This document shows positions 7,667 through 15,564 of a stretch of 64,000 nucleotides of DNA, in pieces. The position numbers were made by a program, and so were the translations under genes. The notes beneath the pieces are model-generated. The model saw only the letters and a list, made by a program, of their open reading frames with translations. It made no database searches and was not told where the DNA came from. This stretch comes from Salinibacterium sp. (lineage in GTDB: Bacteria; Actinomycetota; Actinomycetes; Actinomycetales; Microbacteriaceae): assembly GCA_019638845.1 (NCBI GenBank), contig JAHBSZ010000002.1:186001-250000 (forward strand), written 5' to 3'. The stretch's first letter is position 1, and each line of letters starts with the position of its first letter.

Positions 7667-8828
7667 AGAAGTCCATTGCAGCGCCTACCCCCGCGCCACC
7701 TGACACGGAAAAACCTCCGCGCCGGAGCACCTGCTCGAACGCCGCGAGAGTCGTGAGCACGGCATCCTTTCGCGCGTTGTAGCCCATCGTGCCGATGCGC
7801 CAGACTTTGCCTTCGAGGGGGCCGAACGAGGTGCCGATCTCAATTCCGAAGTCAGTGAGCATCGTCGCACGGGCGGCATCGCCGTCAATCCCGTCCGGGA
7901 TGCGCACGCCCACCACGTTGTTCATGCGCACGGACTGGTCACCGAACAGGGTGAGGCCGAGCGCTAGGAGCCCCTCGACCATCGCGGCACCGTGAAGGCG
8001 GTGTCGTTCGACAGCGTTCTCCATGCCCTCTTCGACCAACAGCCGCGCGCACTCCCGCGCGGCGTACAGCATGCTCGTGGCCTCGGTGTGGTGGTTCAGT
8101 CGCTTGGGGCCCCAGTACTCGAGAATCTGGCTGAGGTCGAAATAGTTGCTGCGGATCGGGATGTCACGGGAGGTCATCGCGGCCACAGCTTTCGCGCTGA
8201 GGCTGATGGGCGAGCTGCCGGAGGGCCCGGCAAGGCACTTCTGAAGGCCGCTCGTCACCGCGTCGACGCCCCACGTGTCCGCCTCGAAGGAGTTGCCCGC
8301 GAGAGATGCCGTGGCATCGGTGTAGAACAGGGCGCCGTGCTTTTCGGCGAGAGCGCCGAGTTCATCGAGCGGCTGAGCGACCGTCGTCGACGTGTCACCG
8401 TGCACGATCGCGAGCATCGCGGGCTTGTGCTCAGAGAGTGCCGCCTCGATCTCGGCGGGAGTGAACACGGTTCCCCACTCCCTCTCGATGACGCGCACGT
8501 CGGCCTGACAGCGTTCCGCAATGTCCCGGAGGAGGTCGCCGAAGCGACCGAAGACGGGGATCAGTACAACGTCGCCCGGTTGGATGAGGGAGATGAACGC
8601 GGCTTCGATGCCTGCACGGCCCGTTCCATCGATCAGGAAGGTTGCCTCATTCGAGGTCCTGAAGACGCTGCGGTACAACTCCATCGTGTCGTTCATGTAC
8701 CCGGTCATCGCCGGGTCGTACTGGCCGACAAGCTGCGCGGACATCGCGCGCAACACGCGCGGGTCAGCGTTGATCGGGCCGGGGCCCATCAGAAGGCGTC
8801 GCGGCGGGTTGATCGGGTCGGTCGACAT
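7659..8828 (-). CDS. pucG: (S)-ureidoglycine--glyoxylate aminotransferase (class V)
   Basis: PLP enzyme that transaminates S-ureidoglycine with glyoxylate, giving glycine and oxalurate. The 389 residues resemble Bacillus PucG closely, as I recall it, in GPGPINADPRVLR, VGQYDPAMTGYMN, EWGTVF and SNYFDLSQILEYW. The PLP lysine is at about 197 in SGLQKCLAGPSG. The ATG at 8828 is chosen because this N-terminus fits the family; the frame stays open far upstream into the amidase gene without homology. It lies 35 bases after the HpxZ-amidase gene and overlaps the SufU-like gene by eight bases. Serine-glyoxylate and alanine-glyoxylate aminotransferases are alternatives. Confidence 0.88.
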   Translation of the reverse strand: MSTDPINPPRRLLMGPGPINADPRVLRAMSAQLVGQYDPAMTGYMNDTMELYRSVFRTSNEATFLIDGTGRAGIEAAFISLIQPGDVVLIPVFGRFGDLLRDIAERCQADVRVIEREWGTVFTPAEIEAALSEHKPAMLAIVHGDTSTTVAQPLDELGALAEKHGALFYTDATASLAGNSFEADTWGVDAVTSGLQKCLAGPSGSSPISLSAKAVAAMTSRDIPIRSNYFDLSQILEYWGPKRLNHHTEATSMLYAARECARLLVEEGMENAVERHRLHGAAMVEGLLALGLTLFGDQSVRMNNVVGVRIPDGIDGDAARATMLTDFGIEIGTSFGPLEGKVWRIGTMGYNARKDAVLTTLAAFEQVLRRGGFSVSGGAGVGAAMDFYG

Positions 8829-8863
8829 GAGCCAATCGTACGGAGTACGAGCTCCTTGCGGTT

Positions 8864-10375
8864 TTAGCGCACGAGTTGCGTAGCGAGGTTCACGAGGGCG
8901 ACGTCGCTGAACCGCGGCCCGACCAACCCCAGGCCCACCGGCGCGGGCAGGAGCGCTCCCGGCTGTGGCGCGCTCAACAGCGGAGCGGAGAGGGCCGGCC
9001 TTCCGGTGAGGCCCGCGATGCACGTCAATCGCAGCGTGCCCTGTCGGGTGCGCTCGGTGTGCTCTGGGCCGGCGAACACGCTTGGAGCGGTGGACGACGC
9101 GGTCGGGACGAGCAAGACCCGATCACCGAGAACAGAGTCAAGTGTCCGCCGGGCGGCGGAGAGCGCTGTCCGTCCTGCCGCCTCCTGCTCCGCGGTGATG
9201 GTGGCGGCAAACGCGAAGCGTCCGGCGACGTCGTCTCCGAGGGCACCGGGGTGAGCCTCGATCCACGGCCCGTGGGTGCGCCACGCCTCTGCCGATTGCA
9301 CTGTGCGGAACGTGAGAAAAAGCTCGTCGATATCGCCAAGCTCCACGGTGTCGAAGGCGTCCCCGGCGAACGCCTCGAAGGCAGCTCGAACGTCGGGTTC
9401 GCAATGCGCGAGCAGGGCGGGCGCGACGACATAGTCCGGGGCGGCATCGATCTGGCGCGACATGTCCAGGGTCGCCTCGGCCGCCGCGCTCACAGTCGCG
9501 GCCGAACGCGTAAGCCATCCCACGGCATCGAAGGTCGGCGCTAACGCGATCAGCCGTTCCCGACTCACGGCACCGTGGGTACTCCGCAGCCCCCACAGAC
9601 CCTGGTACGAGGCGGGAATGCGAACGGACCCCGCGGTGTCCGTGCCGAGCCCGATCGACGCCTGCCCCAGGGCAACCGCCGACGTGGGACCACTGGACGA
9701 GCCACCAGGTACGCCCCCGAGCACGGCCGGGTTGGGCGGGGTGCCATAGTGCGGGTTGCGCCCCGCGATGCTGTACGCGAACTCGTCGGTCTGCGCGATA
9801 CCGACGATGTCGGCTCCCGCCGCGATGAGCGCCGCGACCGCTGGCGAATGCTCCGTCGCTGGGGCCGCCTCTGCCAGCCACGCCGGAATGCCCGCTCCCA
9901 CCGGGAAGCCTGCGACATCGTACAGATCCTTCACCGCGACCGTCTCGCCCGAAAGCACACCCGCGACGGACGCGGCCACGAGCGGGGTGCCCACGGTGCG
10001 CCAGACCGATCCGTTGACGGCGGGCGCTGGCTGGGACACATGGGTCGCAGCAACTCGCCAGGAGCCGCCGATCAAATTCCAGAGTTGCGTCTGCTGGCCT
10101 CGACCACCCGTGGCAGGGGCGGTGATCGCGACGACCAGAGCCGCGGCATCCGGGATCAGGCGAATCTCGACGGCCTCGACAACGCGACGAGGTACGCCAT
10201 CGCGCGCGTGGCGAAACGCGCGGATCGCATCGTGACCGACAAGGATGCCCGCATCATCGCCGAGCAGTGTGTCCGGCCCTGGGGCGACCAACCGGTCGAG
10301 TACCTCGAGATCATTCGACTGAAGGGCGCGCTCGTACTCCCAGAAAGCGGACTCGACATCGTCGTAACCACTCAC
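8864..10375 (-). CDS. HpxZ-like (DUF3225) domain fused to amidase-signature hydrolase
   Basis: Two domains. Residues about 1-120 form a SnoaL-fold DUF3225 domain like HpxZ/AtzH of oxalurate or cyanurate breakdown. Residues about 125-503 form an amidase-signature enzyme with the Ser-cisSer-Lys triad: Lys149 (TVAVKDLYD), the serines of GGSSSG at 226-228 and Ser250 (DTAGSVRIP). The GTG at 10375 starts exactly at the DUF3225 domain; a TTG at 10426 would add 17 residues. It precedes pucG by 35 bases. In Klebsiella the separate genes hpxY (amidase) and hpxZ sit in an oxalurate cluster, so oxalurate or oxamate is the likely substrate here. The substrate itself is an inference. Confidence 0.8.
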   Translation of the reverse strand: MSGYDDVESAFWEYERALQSNDLEVLDRLVAPGPDTLLGDDAGILVGHDAIRAFRHARDGVPRRVVEAVEIRLIPDAAALVVAITAPATGGRGQQTQLWNLIGGSWRVAATHVSQPAPAVNGSVWRTVGTPLVAASVAGVLSGETVAVKDLYDVAGFPVGAGIPAWLAEAAPATEHSPAVAALIAAGADIVGIAQTDEFAYSIAGRNPHYGTPPNPAVLGGVPGGSSSGPTSAVALGQASIGLGTDTAGSVRIPASYQGLWGLRSTHGAVSRERLIALAPTFDAVGWLTRSAATVSAAAEATLDMSRQIDAAPDYVVAPALLAHCEPDVRAAFEAFAGDAFDTVELGDIDELFLTFRTVQSAEAWRTHGPWIEAHPGALGDDVAGRFAFAATITAEQEAAGRTALSAARRTLDSVLGDRVLLVPTASSTAPSVFAGPEHTERTRQGTLRLTCIAGLTGRPALSAPLLSAPQPGALLPAPVGLGLVGPRFSDVALVNLATQLVR

Positions 10376-10451
10376 CGGTTGCCTGTCGGTCCGGGGCCGA
10401 GCTGCAGGGCATCCATAATGTTTCAAAGCCTACCGAGACACCAGGAGCCAC

Positions 10452-11135
10452 GTGATCGACAGACTGCGACGTAATCCCGAGCGTTTACACCTTGGCCTCA
10501 TGCTCGCCCTGACCTTCTCGACCGGAGTCATCGATGCCGTCGGCTATCTCGGGCTCGATCGCGTTTTCACGGGCAACATGACCGGCAACGTCGTCATTCT
10601 CGGAATGGCCCTCACCGGCGCGAACGGCCTCCCGATCGTCGGCCCGATCATCGCTCTCGCGCTGTTCATGGTGGGGGCAGCCATCGCCGGTCGCACCCTG
10701 TCGCGCGCCAGAGTCGGCTGGTCCGGCCTGAGCACGACGCTCTTCGCGGTGGTGGGCGCTGTTCTGCTCGCGGCAACGATCTCGGTGGTGTTCACGGCAG
10801 ATCCCAGCGAACCCGTAAAGCTGGGTGTCACCGGTGCGCTCGGCCTTGCGATGGGCATGCAGGCCGGTGCTGCACGTCATATCGGCGTCAAGGATGTCAC
10901 CACCGTCGTCGTCACCTCTACCATCGTCGGGCTCGCGTTCGATTCGGTATTCGGAGGCCGCACCAAGGGCCACCCTTGGCCGCGTCGCGCCCTCGCGATC
11001 GTACTCATCGGCGCGGGAGCCGCGGTCGGCGCGCTCCTGCTGCAGATCCACATCGGCGCGGGAATGGGGCTCGCGGCCGTCATCACCCTTGCGGCCGCGC
11101 TGCTCGGGCACCTGGGGCGACCCGGGCGCAGCTAG
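10452..11135 (+). CDS. DUF1275 (YoaK-family) membrane protein
   Basis: A 227-residue protein with about six membrane segments. The first helix contains TFSTGVIDAVGYLGL and the next GNMTGNVVILG, which are the conserved polar positions of DUF1275/YoaK proteins. The family has no established function, although a transport role has been suggested. It starts with GTG at 10452, with AGGAG four bases upstream, and is divergent from the HpxZ-amidase gene across about 75 bases. No functional link to the purine genes can be shown. Confidence 0.82.
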   Translation: MIDRLRRNPERLHLGLMLALTFSTGVIDAVGYLGLDRVFTGNMTGNVVILGMALTGANGLPIVGPIIALALFMVGAAIAGRTLSRARVGWSGLSTTLFAVVGAVLLAATISVVFTADPSEPVKLGVTGALGLAMGMQAGAARHIGVKDVTTVVVTSTIVGLAFDSVFGGRTKGHPWPRRALAIVLIGAGAAVGALLLQIHIGAGMGLAAVITLAAALLGHLGRPGRS

Positions 11136-11192
11136 CCGTCGCGCCCCCACGGCGCCGCGCATCTCGGGCCGCCGCCCCGCTCGTCCCGAACA

Positions 11193-11345
11193 TCCCGAGC
11201 CCCGCGCCCTGCGCCCTGCGCGTCCCGAGCCCGCGCCGGGGCCGCCGCCCCGCTCGTCCCGAGCCCCGGGCCCTGCGCCCTGCGCGTCCCGAGCCCGCGC
11301 GTCCCGAGCCCCGCGCCCTGCGCCCTGCGCCTCCCGAGCCCGCGC
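11193..11345. repeat. three copies of a 44-base GC-rich repeat
   Basis: Copies at 11193-11236, 11257-11300 and 11302-11345. The first and second differ at one base (copy position 13), and the first and third at one base (copy position 30). Each copy begins and nearly ends with TCCCGAGCC. Gaps of 20 and 1 base and the absence of spacer-like unique DNA exclude a CRISPR array. Partial copies continue on both sides up to about 11388. Confidence 0.85.
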
Positions 11346-11392
11346 GTCCCGAGCCCCTGGCCCGAGCCCGCGCCCGCGGCCCCGCTCGTGAA

Positions 11393-11457
11393 ACGATCCA
11401 AAATCCAGATGCGCCGTATCATCGACGCCGAACCGTCACAACTGGATTTTGAATCGT
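11393..11457. repeat. 16-base inverted repeat with 33-base loop
   Basis: The left arm (11393-11408) and right arm (11442-11457) are complementary at 15 of 16 positions; the left arm reads ACGATCCAAAATCCAG. It is the only AT-rich element in the repeat block and lies between the two different kinds of GC-rich repeats. It could form a stem-loop in RNA from either strand. It has no U-run like an intrinsic terminator. Confidence 0.7.
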
Positions 11458-11473
11458 CTCAGACGAACGCGGA

Positions 11474-11650
11474 CCGGGCGGCTAGGCGACCGGGCGACCA
11501 GAAAGCGGCAACCCGAGCAAGGCAACCCCGGGCCGGGCGGCCCCGGGCCAGGCGACCCCGGGCCAGGCGACCCCCGGCCGTGCGGCCCCGGGGCCGGGCA
11601 ACCCGAGCGGGCGACCCCGGGCCGGGCGGCTAGGCAACCGGGCGACCAGA
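11474..11650. repeat. 29-base direct repeat pair bounding a GC-rich block
   Basis: The 29-base sequences at 11474-11502 and 11622-11650 differ at one base; both contain GGGCGGCTAGGC and GGGCGACCAGA. Between them lie irregular CCCCGGGCC(A/G)GGCGA units. The pair brackets the block like a duplication end. Confidence 0.7.
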
Positions 11651-11677
11651 GTGCGACCGCCGGCCCGCCGAGCCGCC

Positions 11678-12379
11678 CTAGTCCTCGCTCCAGGTCGCGA
11701 CGAGCCGGGACACGTACGGCGTGGCGGGCGCCGCCACCAACTCGCGGACCGTGGCCCGTTGGGTAGCGCGACCCTTCTCGAGCACGATCACGTCGTCGGC
11801 GAGAGCGGCAACGTCATCGAGGCTGTGGGTGACGAGAATCGTGAGCCCACCCCATTCCTTCACATGCCGAGCCAGCTCCTCCCGCACTTCAGCACGCACC
11901 TCAACGTCGAGTGCCGACAGCGGTTCGTCGAGCAGCAGGAGTTCGGGCTCGGCGGCGAGAGCGCGCGCTAGTGCCACGCGCTGGGCTTGACCACCCGAGA
12001 GTTCGGCCGGGCGTCGCGCAGCCAGCGCCCCGATGCCGAGGCGGTCAAGCCACTCTCCGGCCACCGACCGGGATGCCGCACGACCTCGCCCCTGCGACCT
12101 CGGCCCGAACGCCACGTTCTCGAGCACCGACAGGTGCGGGAACAGCAGGTAGTCCTGAAAGACGTACCCGACCCGGCGATCCTCCACCTCGGCGTTCTCG
12201 ATCGGGCGACCGCCCAGCGTGATCTGTCCGACGGATGCCACGACTCCGGCAATGGCTCCGAGCACCGTCGACTTCCCCGCGCCGTTGGGCCCGAGTAGGG
12301 CGAGGGTTCGTCCACGGCTGACAGTCAAGTCGAGGTCAACGGAGCGTTCCGGCACCCGCACCGCCGCAGTGAGGCTCAC
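11678..12379 (-). CDS. modC: molybdate ABC transporter ATP-binding protein
   Basis: A 233-residue ABC ATPase. The Walker A motif is GPNGAGKST, the Q-loop region is VFQDYLLFPHLS, the signature is LSGGQAQRVALARAL, and Walker B is ELLLLDEPLSALD, followed by the H-loop VTHS. It lacks the C-terminal TOBE domain of Escherichia coli ModC; that domain is carried instead by the regulator at the head of the operon. Its start overlaps the modB stop by four bases. It powers molybdate import through ModB. Confidence 0.9.
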   Translation of the reverse strand: MSLTAAVRVPERSVDLDLTVSRGRTLALLGPNGAGKSTVLGAIAGVVASVGQITLGGRPIENAEVEDRRVGYVFQDYLLFPHLSVLENVAFGPRSQGRGRAASRSVAGEWLDRLGIGALAARRPAELSGGQAQRVALARALAAEPELLLLDEPLSALDVEVRAEVREELARHVKEWGGLTILVTHSLDDVAALADDVIVLEKGRATQRATVRELVAAPATPYVSRLVATWSED

Positions 12380-13170
12380 GAGGTCAACCCCGGAACCCAG
12401 CGGTCACGCAACGACACGAGCACTCCCACGGACACCGCGAGCAGCACGAGGGAGAGTGCGATCGCGGCATCCGGATTCGTCTGAAGCTGGAGGTAGGTCG
12501 CAATCGGGAGGGTCTGCGTCGTTCCGGGAAAGCTCCCCGCGAAGGTGATGGTCGCTCCGAATTCGCCGAGCGCCCGGCTGAAGCACAGCAGCGCACCGGA
12601 CGCGACGCCCGGGGCGACGAGTGGAAGCGTGATGCGGCGAAACACCGTCCACCGCGAAGCGCCGAGCGTTGCCGCCGCGATCTCGACCCGGCGATCGGTC
12701 GCACGGATCGCCCCCTCCACCGCGAGCACGAGGAACGGCATCGCCACGAAGGTCTGGGCGATCACCACTGCCGCCGTCGTGAACGGGAGCTGGAACGGGA
12801 GGAATTGGCCGAGCAGTCCGCGCCGGCCGAGTAGCAGCAGCAGCGCGACGCCCCCGACCACCGGTGGCAGCACGAGGGGTACGGTCACGAGTGCGCGCAG
12901 CAACCGACGCGGCACGGCCGGCCACTTCGCGGAGCGGGCCAGTACGAGCGCAAGGGGAATCCCGAGCACGAGGCTCACCGCAGTCGACAGCACGGCGGTC
13001 AGCACAGAGAGCCCGAGCGCGGATGTGACAGTCCTGTCGGCGAGCAGAACCGGCAGCTCGGCCCAAGGCGCGCGGACGACGAGGGCGACCAGCGGCAGCG
13101 CGAGCAGACCGAGCGCGAGGCCCGCGGGAATCCACAAGCCCGGCGCTAGGAAGCTCTTACGGCGCGCCAA
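12376..13170 (-). CDS. modB: molybdate ABC transporter permease
   Basis: A 264-residue inner-membrane permease with about six helices. The cytoplasmic coupling loop reads EIAAATLGASRWTVFRRITLPL, the EAA motif that contacts ModC. The start is taken as TTG at 13170 because a perfect AGGAGG lies six bases upstream and the protein then begins a few residues before the first helix. A longer frame exists but would run deep into modA. The gene overlaps the end of modA by 14 bases, so the three transporter genes are translationally coupled. Confidence 0.88.
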   Translation of the reverse strand: MARRKSFLAPGLWIPAGLALGLLALPLVALVVRAPWAELPVLLADRTVTSALGLSVLTAVLSTAVSLVLGIPLALVLARSAKWPAVPRRLLRALVTVPLVLPPVVGGVALLLLLGRRGLLGQFLPFQLPFTTAAVVIAQTFVAMPFLVLAVEGAIRATDRRVEIAAATLGASRWTVFRRITLPLVAPGVASGALLCFSRALGEFGATITFAGSFPGTTQTLPIATYLQLQTNPDAAIALSLVLLAVSVGVLVSLRDRWVPGLTS

Positions 13171-13915
13171 ATCCAGCCTCCTCAAGAATCGCCCGAGCCG
13201 CAGCGGAGTGCACAAACGCGACGAAGGCGGCCGCGGCATCCGGATTCGTTGATGCCGAGAGTCGCGCGATCGGGTAGGCGGTTACGACTGTCGCCGCCTC
13301 AGCAAACTCGATGCCGCGCACTCGGTTCCCCGCAGCAAGCACGTCGGTGCGGTAGACGAGCCCCGCGTCGACCTCGCCCAGTTCGACCTTGGTGAGCACC
13401 GCTCGCACGTCCGGTTCCAGGGTGTCGACGGATGCCACGATGCCTGCGGTATCGAGTACGGAACGAGCCGCGGCTCCGCACGGGACCTCCGGCGCGCACA
13501 GGGCGATGGCGAGGGCGGGGTCGGCGAAGTCCGCAAGCCCGGACACGTGACCGGGGTTGTCCACGGGGACTGCGATCTCAAGGGTGTTGGTCGCGAAGAC
13601 CGTGGGCTCCGTGGCGGTGAGCGCGGCATCCGTGACGACCTTCATCGTTGCAACGGAGGCCGCGGCGAACACATCGGCGGGCGCACCCGCGACAATCTGG
13701 GCGGCAAGACCCGAGCTTCCCCCGGCGTTGATCGTGACGGTGACGCCGGGGTGCTGGGCGCTGAAGGCAGCCGCGATGGTCTGGAACGTGTCGGTGAGGG
13801 ATGCCGCCGCGAAGACAGCAATGGTGCCGTGGAGCGTGTCGTCGTGCTCTGGTGCAGGTGCCGCGCACCCGGTCAGAACGAGCACCGCCGCGACGGCCAC
13901 GGCGGCCTTTCTCAC
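13157..13915 (-). CDS. modA: molybdate-binding lipoprotein
   Basis: A 252-residue extracytoplasmic binding protein. The N-terminus is a lipoprotein signal (hydrophobic stretch, then LTGCAAP with the lipobox cysteine at about 17). The mature part has FAAASLTDTF and GSSGLAAQI, the oxyanion-binding loops of ModA-type proteins, and ends in PDAAAAFVAFVHS. The GTG start overlaps the stop of the TOBE-HTH regulator by four bases (GTGA). It delivers molybdate or tungstate to ModBC. Confidence 0.9.
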   Translation of the reverse strand: MRKAAVAVAAVLVLTGCAAPAPEHDDTLHGTIAVFAAASLTDTFQTIAAAFSAQHPGVTVTINAGGSSGLAAQIVAGAPADVFAAASVATMKVVTDAALTATEPTVFATNTLEIAVPVDNPGHVSGLADFADPALAIALCAPEVPCGAAARSVLDTAGIVASVDTLEPDVRAVLTKVELGEVDAGLVYRTDVLAAGNRVRGIEFAEAATVVTAYPIARLSASTNPDAAAAFVAFVHSAAARAILEEAGFGAP

Positions 13916-14313
13916 GGCAACTCCACCACGACGTTTGTGGCCTTGACGCTGGCGACGGCGAGGGTTCCGGGTTCGAGGCCGAGTTCGTCCGCCGCCTCGG
14001 TGCTCATCAGGGAGACGATCCGGAACGGCCCCGCCTGCAGCTCGACCTGCGCCATAACGGTGTCTTTCGTGACCTTCGTGACGATGCCCGTGATGCGATT
14101 GCGAGCAGAGGCTTTCGAGGTGGGAAACGCCGCCGCGAGGTCGGACTCGGCAGCGACTTCCTGAGCGAGGGCCGCGAGTTCTGCACCCTCAACATGGGAG
14201 CGGCCGTTTACTCCTGCGTGCAGGGTCAGGCGTCCGCCCTCGGCCCACCGCCGAACTGTGTCATCGCTCACCCCGAGCACGGCCGCTGCCTCGCGTACGG
14301 TAAAAGTACTCAC
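13912..14313 (-). CDS. HTH plus TOBE (molbindin) regulator of molybdate uptake
   Basis: A 133-residue protein. An excisionase/MerR-like helix-turn-helix fills the first 45 residues (FTVREAAAVLGVSDDTVRRW), and a TOBE/Mop oxyanion-binding domain fills the last 70 (ASARNRITGIVTKV to the end). In this family molybdate binding to TOBE is thought to control DNA binding. The GTG at 14313 is preferred over a TTG at 14334 because CGGAG lies just upstream of it and TATATT (14349-14344) supplies a -10 box. It is the first gene of the overlapping modABC operon. The 27-base inverted repeat at 14384-14479 lies upstream and may be its target. Confidence 0.82.
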   Translation of the reverse strand: MSTFTVREAAAVLGVSDDTVRRWAEGGRLTLHAGVNGRSHVEGAELAALAQEVAAESDLAAAFPTSKASARNRITGIVTKVTKDTVMAQVELQAGPFRIVSLMSTEAADELGLEPGTLAVASVKATNVVVELP

Positions 14314-14383
14314 TTGACTCCGCTTCTGCGTCAATTAGATCCGAATATACCCGCACACGAGTGTCACGCGTGGTGCGCCGGTG

Positions 14384-14479
14384 GGGAGCACGGTCGTTCC
14401 GGGGCACCGCAGGTCGGGCCTGGCAGCGCCGCCCGAAGGGCCGGCGCCGGAAGCGGTGCCCCGGAACGACCGTGCTCCC
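14384..14479. repeat. perfect 27-base inverted repeat between modABC and moeB
   Basis: The arms at 14384-14410 and 14453-14479 are perfectly complementary over 27 bases (each contains GAGCACGGTCGTTCCGGGG or its complement) and are separated by 42 bases that can fold further. It lies in the intergenic region of two divergent molybdenum operons: the right arm ends 16 bases before the moeB -10 box, and the left arm lies some 35 bases upstream of the regulator's -10 box. It is too long for a typical operator and could act as a cruciform, an RNA hairpin or a mobile palindromic repeat. Confidence 0.85.
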
Positions 14480-14495
14480 GCCGCCACCCCCGAAC

Positions 14496-14501
14496 CATAA
14501 T
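14496..14501 (+). promoter_or_regulatory. -10 box of leaderless moeB transcript
   Basis: CATAAT matches the -10 consensus at five of six positions and lies six bases before the moeB ATG at 14508. This leaves no space for a ribosome binding site, so a leaderless mRNA is the natural reading. Confidence 0.55.
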
Positions 14502-14507
14502 TGACAC

Positions 14508-15545
14508 ATGGACCCCCGCTACGCCCGCCAGATCGCCCTGCCCGGCTTCGGCGTGGCCGCGCAGGAGCGGCTCGCGGCATCCCGGGTTCTGGTCATCGGG
14601 GCTGGCGGTCTCGGCAGCAGCGTGATCCCCGCCCTCGTCGCGGCAGGTGTGGGCACCGTCGGCATCATCGATGACGACCGCGTCGAACTCAGCAACCTGC
14701 ACCGCCAGCACATCCACGGCATGGCTGACCTGGGTCGCTCGAAGGTCGACTCGGCGTCCGCCAGTGCGGCCGCCCTGAACCCGGATGCCAGGGTCACGAC
14801 GTTCGGCACGAGGCTCACCTCCACCAACGCGCTCGCAATGTTCGCCGACTTCGATCTCGTACTCGACGGCTCGGACAACTTCCCCACCCGCTATCTCGCG
14901 AACGACGCGGCGGTGCTCACCGGGATTCCGCTCGTGTGGGGCGCCGTCTCCCAGTACGGCGGGCAACTCGGCGTCTCGTGGGGAACGACCTACCGCGACC
15001 TGTTCCCCACTCCCCCGCCGCCCGGATCAGTGCTGTCGTGCGAAGCGGGCGGGGTGCTTCCCACCACGGTCGGAGTGATCGGGGCACTCATGGCGACCGA
15101 AGCGCTCAAGTTGCTCACGGGCATCGGCGAGCCGCTCGTCGGCCGGGTCACCGTGTTCGACGGACTCAGCGGTGACTTCCGCACGATCGCCTACGAGAAG
15201 GATCCGCTCGCAGAGCCGATCACGGAACTTATCGACTACGAGCTGTTCTGCGGGCTCGCCGGAACGCGCTCGCTCGACGAGGGCGCGACCCTCCTCGATG
15301 TGCGTGAGCCCTGGGAAGTTGACCTTGTCGCCCTTCCCAACGCCGTGCACATCCCGCTCGGAGAACTCGATGGGCGCCTCGACGAGCTCGACGCACAGCG
15401 ACCGGTGATCGCCTATTGCCATCACGGTGTGCGATCGGCGACGGCGCGGGAGATCCTGCTTGCCCACGGATTCGCCGCAACTCACCTCGAAGGCGGCATC
15501 GACGCGTGGGCGCGTGACAGGGACTCCACGATGGCGAGGTACTGA
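14508..15545 (+). CDS. moeB: MoeB/ThiF-type adenylyltransferase with rhodanese domain
   Basis: Activates the C-terminus of MoaD (and possibly ThiS-like proteins) by adenylation and loads it with sulfur. Residues about 1-245 are the E1-like ThiF domain, with the nucleotide loop GAGGLGSS and the arginine motif NLHRQ. Residues about 255-345 are a rhodanese domain with active loop YCHHGVRS (CxxGxR). The CxxC pairs that bind zinc in E. coli MoeB are absent: the region reads PPPPGSVLSCEAGGVLP, the pattern I recall from actinobacterial MoeZ proteins. MoaC-MogA follows 19 bases later. Confidence 0.88.
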   Translation: MDPRYARQIALPGFGVAAQERLAASRVLVIGAGGLGSSVIPALVAAGVGTVGIIDDDRVELSNLHRQHIHGMADLGRSKVDSASASAAALNPDARVTTFGTRLTSTNALAMFADFDLVLDGSDNFPTRYLANDAAVLTGIPLVWGAVSQYGGQLGVSWGTTYRDLFPTPPPPGSVLSCEAGGVLPTTVGVIGALMATEALKLLTGIGEPLVGRVTVFDGLSGDFRTIAYEKDPLAEPITELIDYELFCGLAGTRSLDEGATLLDVREPWEVDLVALPNAVHIPLGELDGRLDELDAQRPVIAYCHHGVRSATAREILLAHGFAATHLEGGIDAWARDRDSTMARY

Positions 15546-15564
15546 TTGTGGAAGTGTGGCACCT

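Larger units (their letters stand above)
11136..11677. other. 542-base non-coding convergent region of GC-rich repeats
   Basis: Lies between the 3' ends of the DUF1275 gene and modC. Open frames through it translate to arginine/proline low-complexity strings and are not credible genes. It contains three 44-base near-identical repeats, a 16-base inverted repeat around the only AT-richer part, and a 29-base direct repeat pair, each listed separately. No gene is seen in it. Confidence 0.85.

Noticed and set aside
7659-8828. Calling the class V aminotransferase a SufS cysteine desulfurase because a SufU-like gene follows
   Set aside because: The sequence matches ureidoglycine-glyoxylate aminotransferase throughout and the gene lies in a purine set; no SufS active-site cysteine loop is seen.
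11136-11680. Several open frames and a possible CRISPR array in the 11.1-11.7 kb repeats
   Set aside because: The frames give only Arg/Pro/Gly low-complexity strings. The 44-base repeats lack regular unique spacers (gaps of 20 and 1 base) and no cas gene is near.
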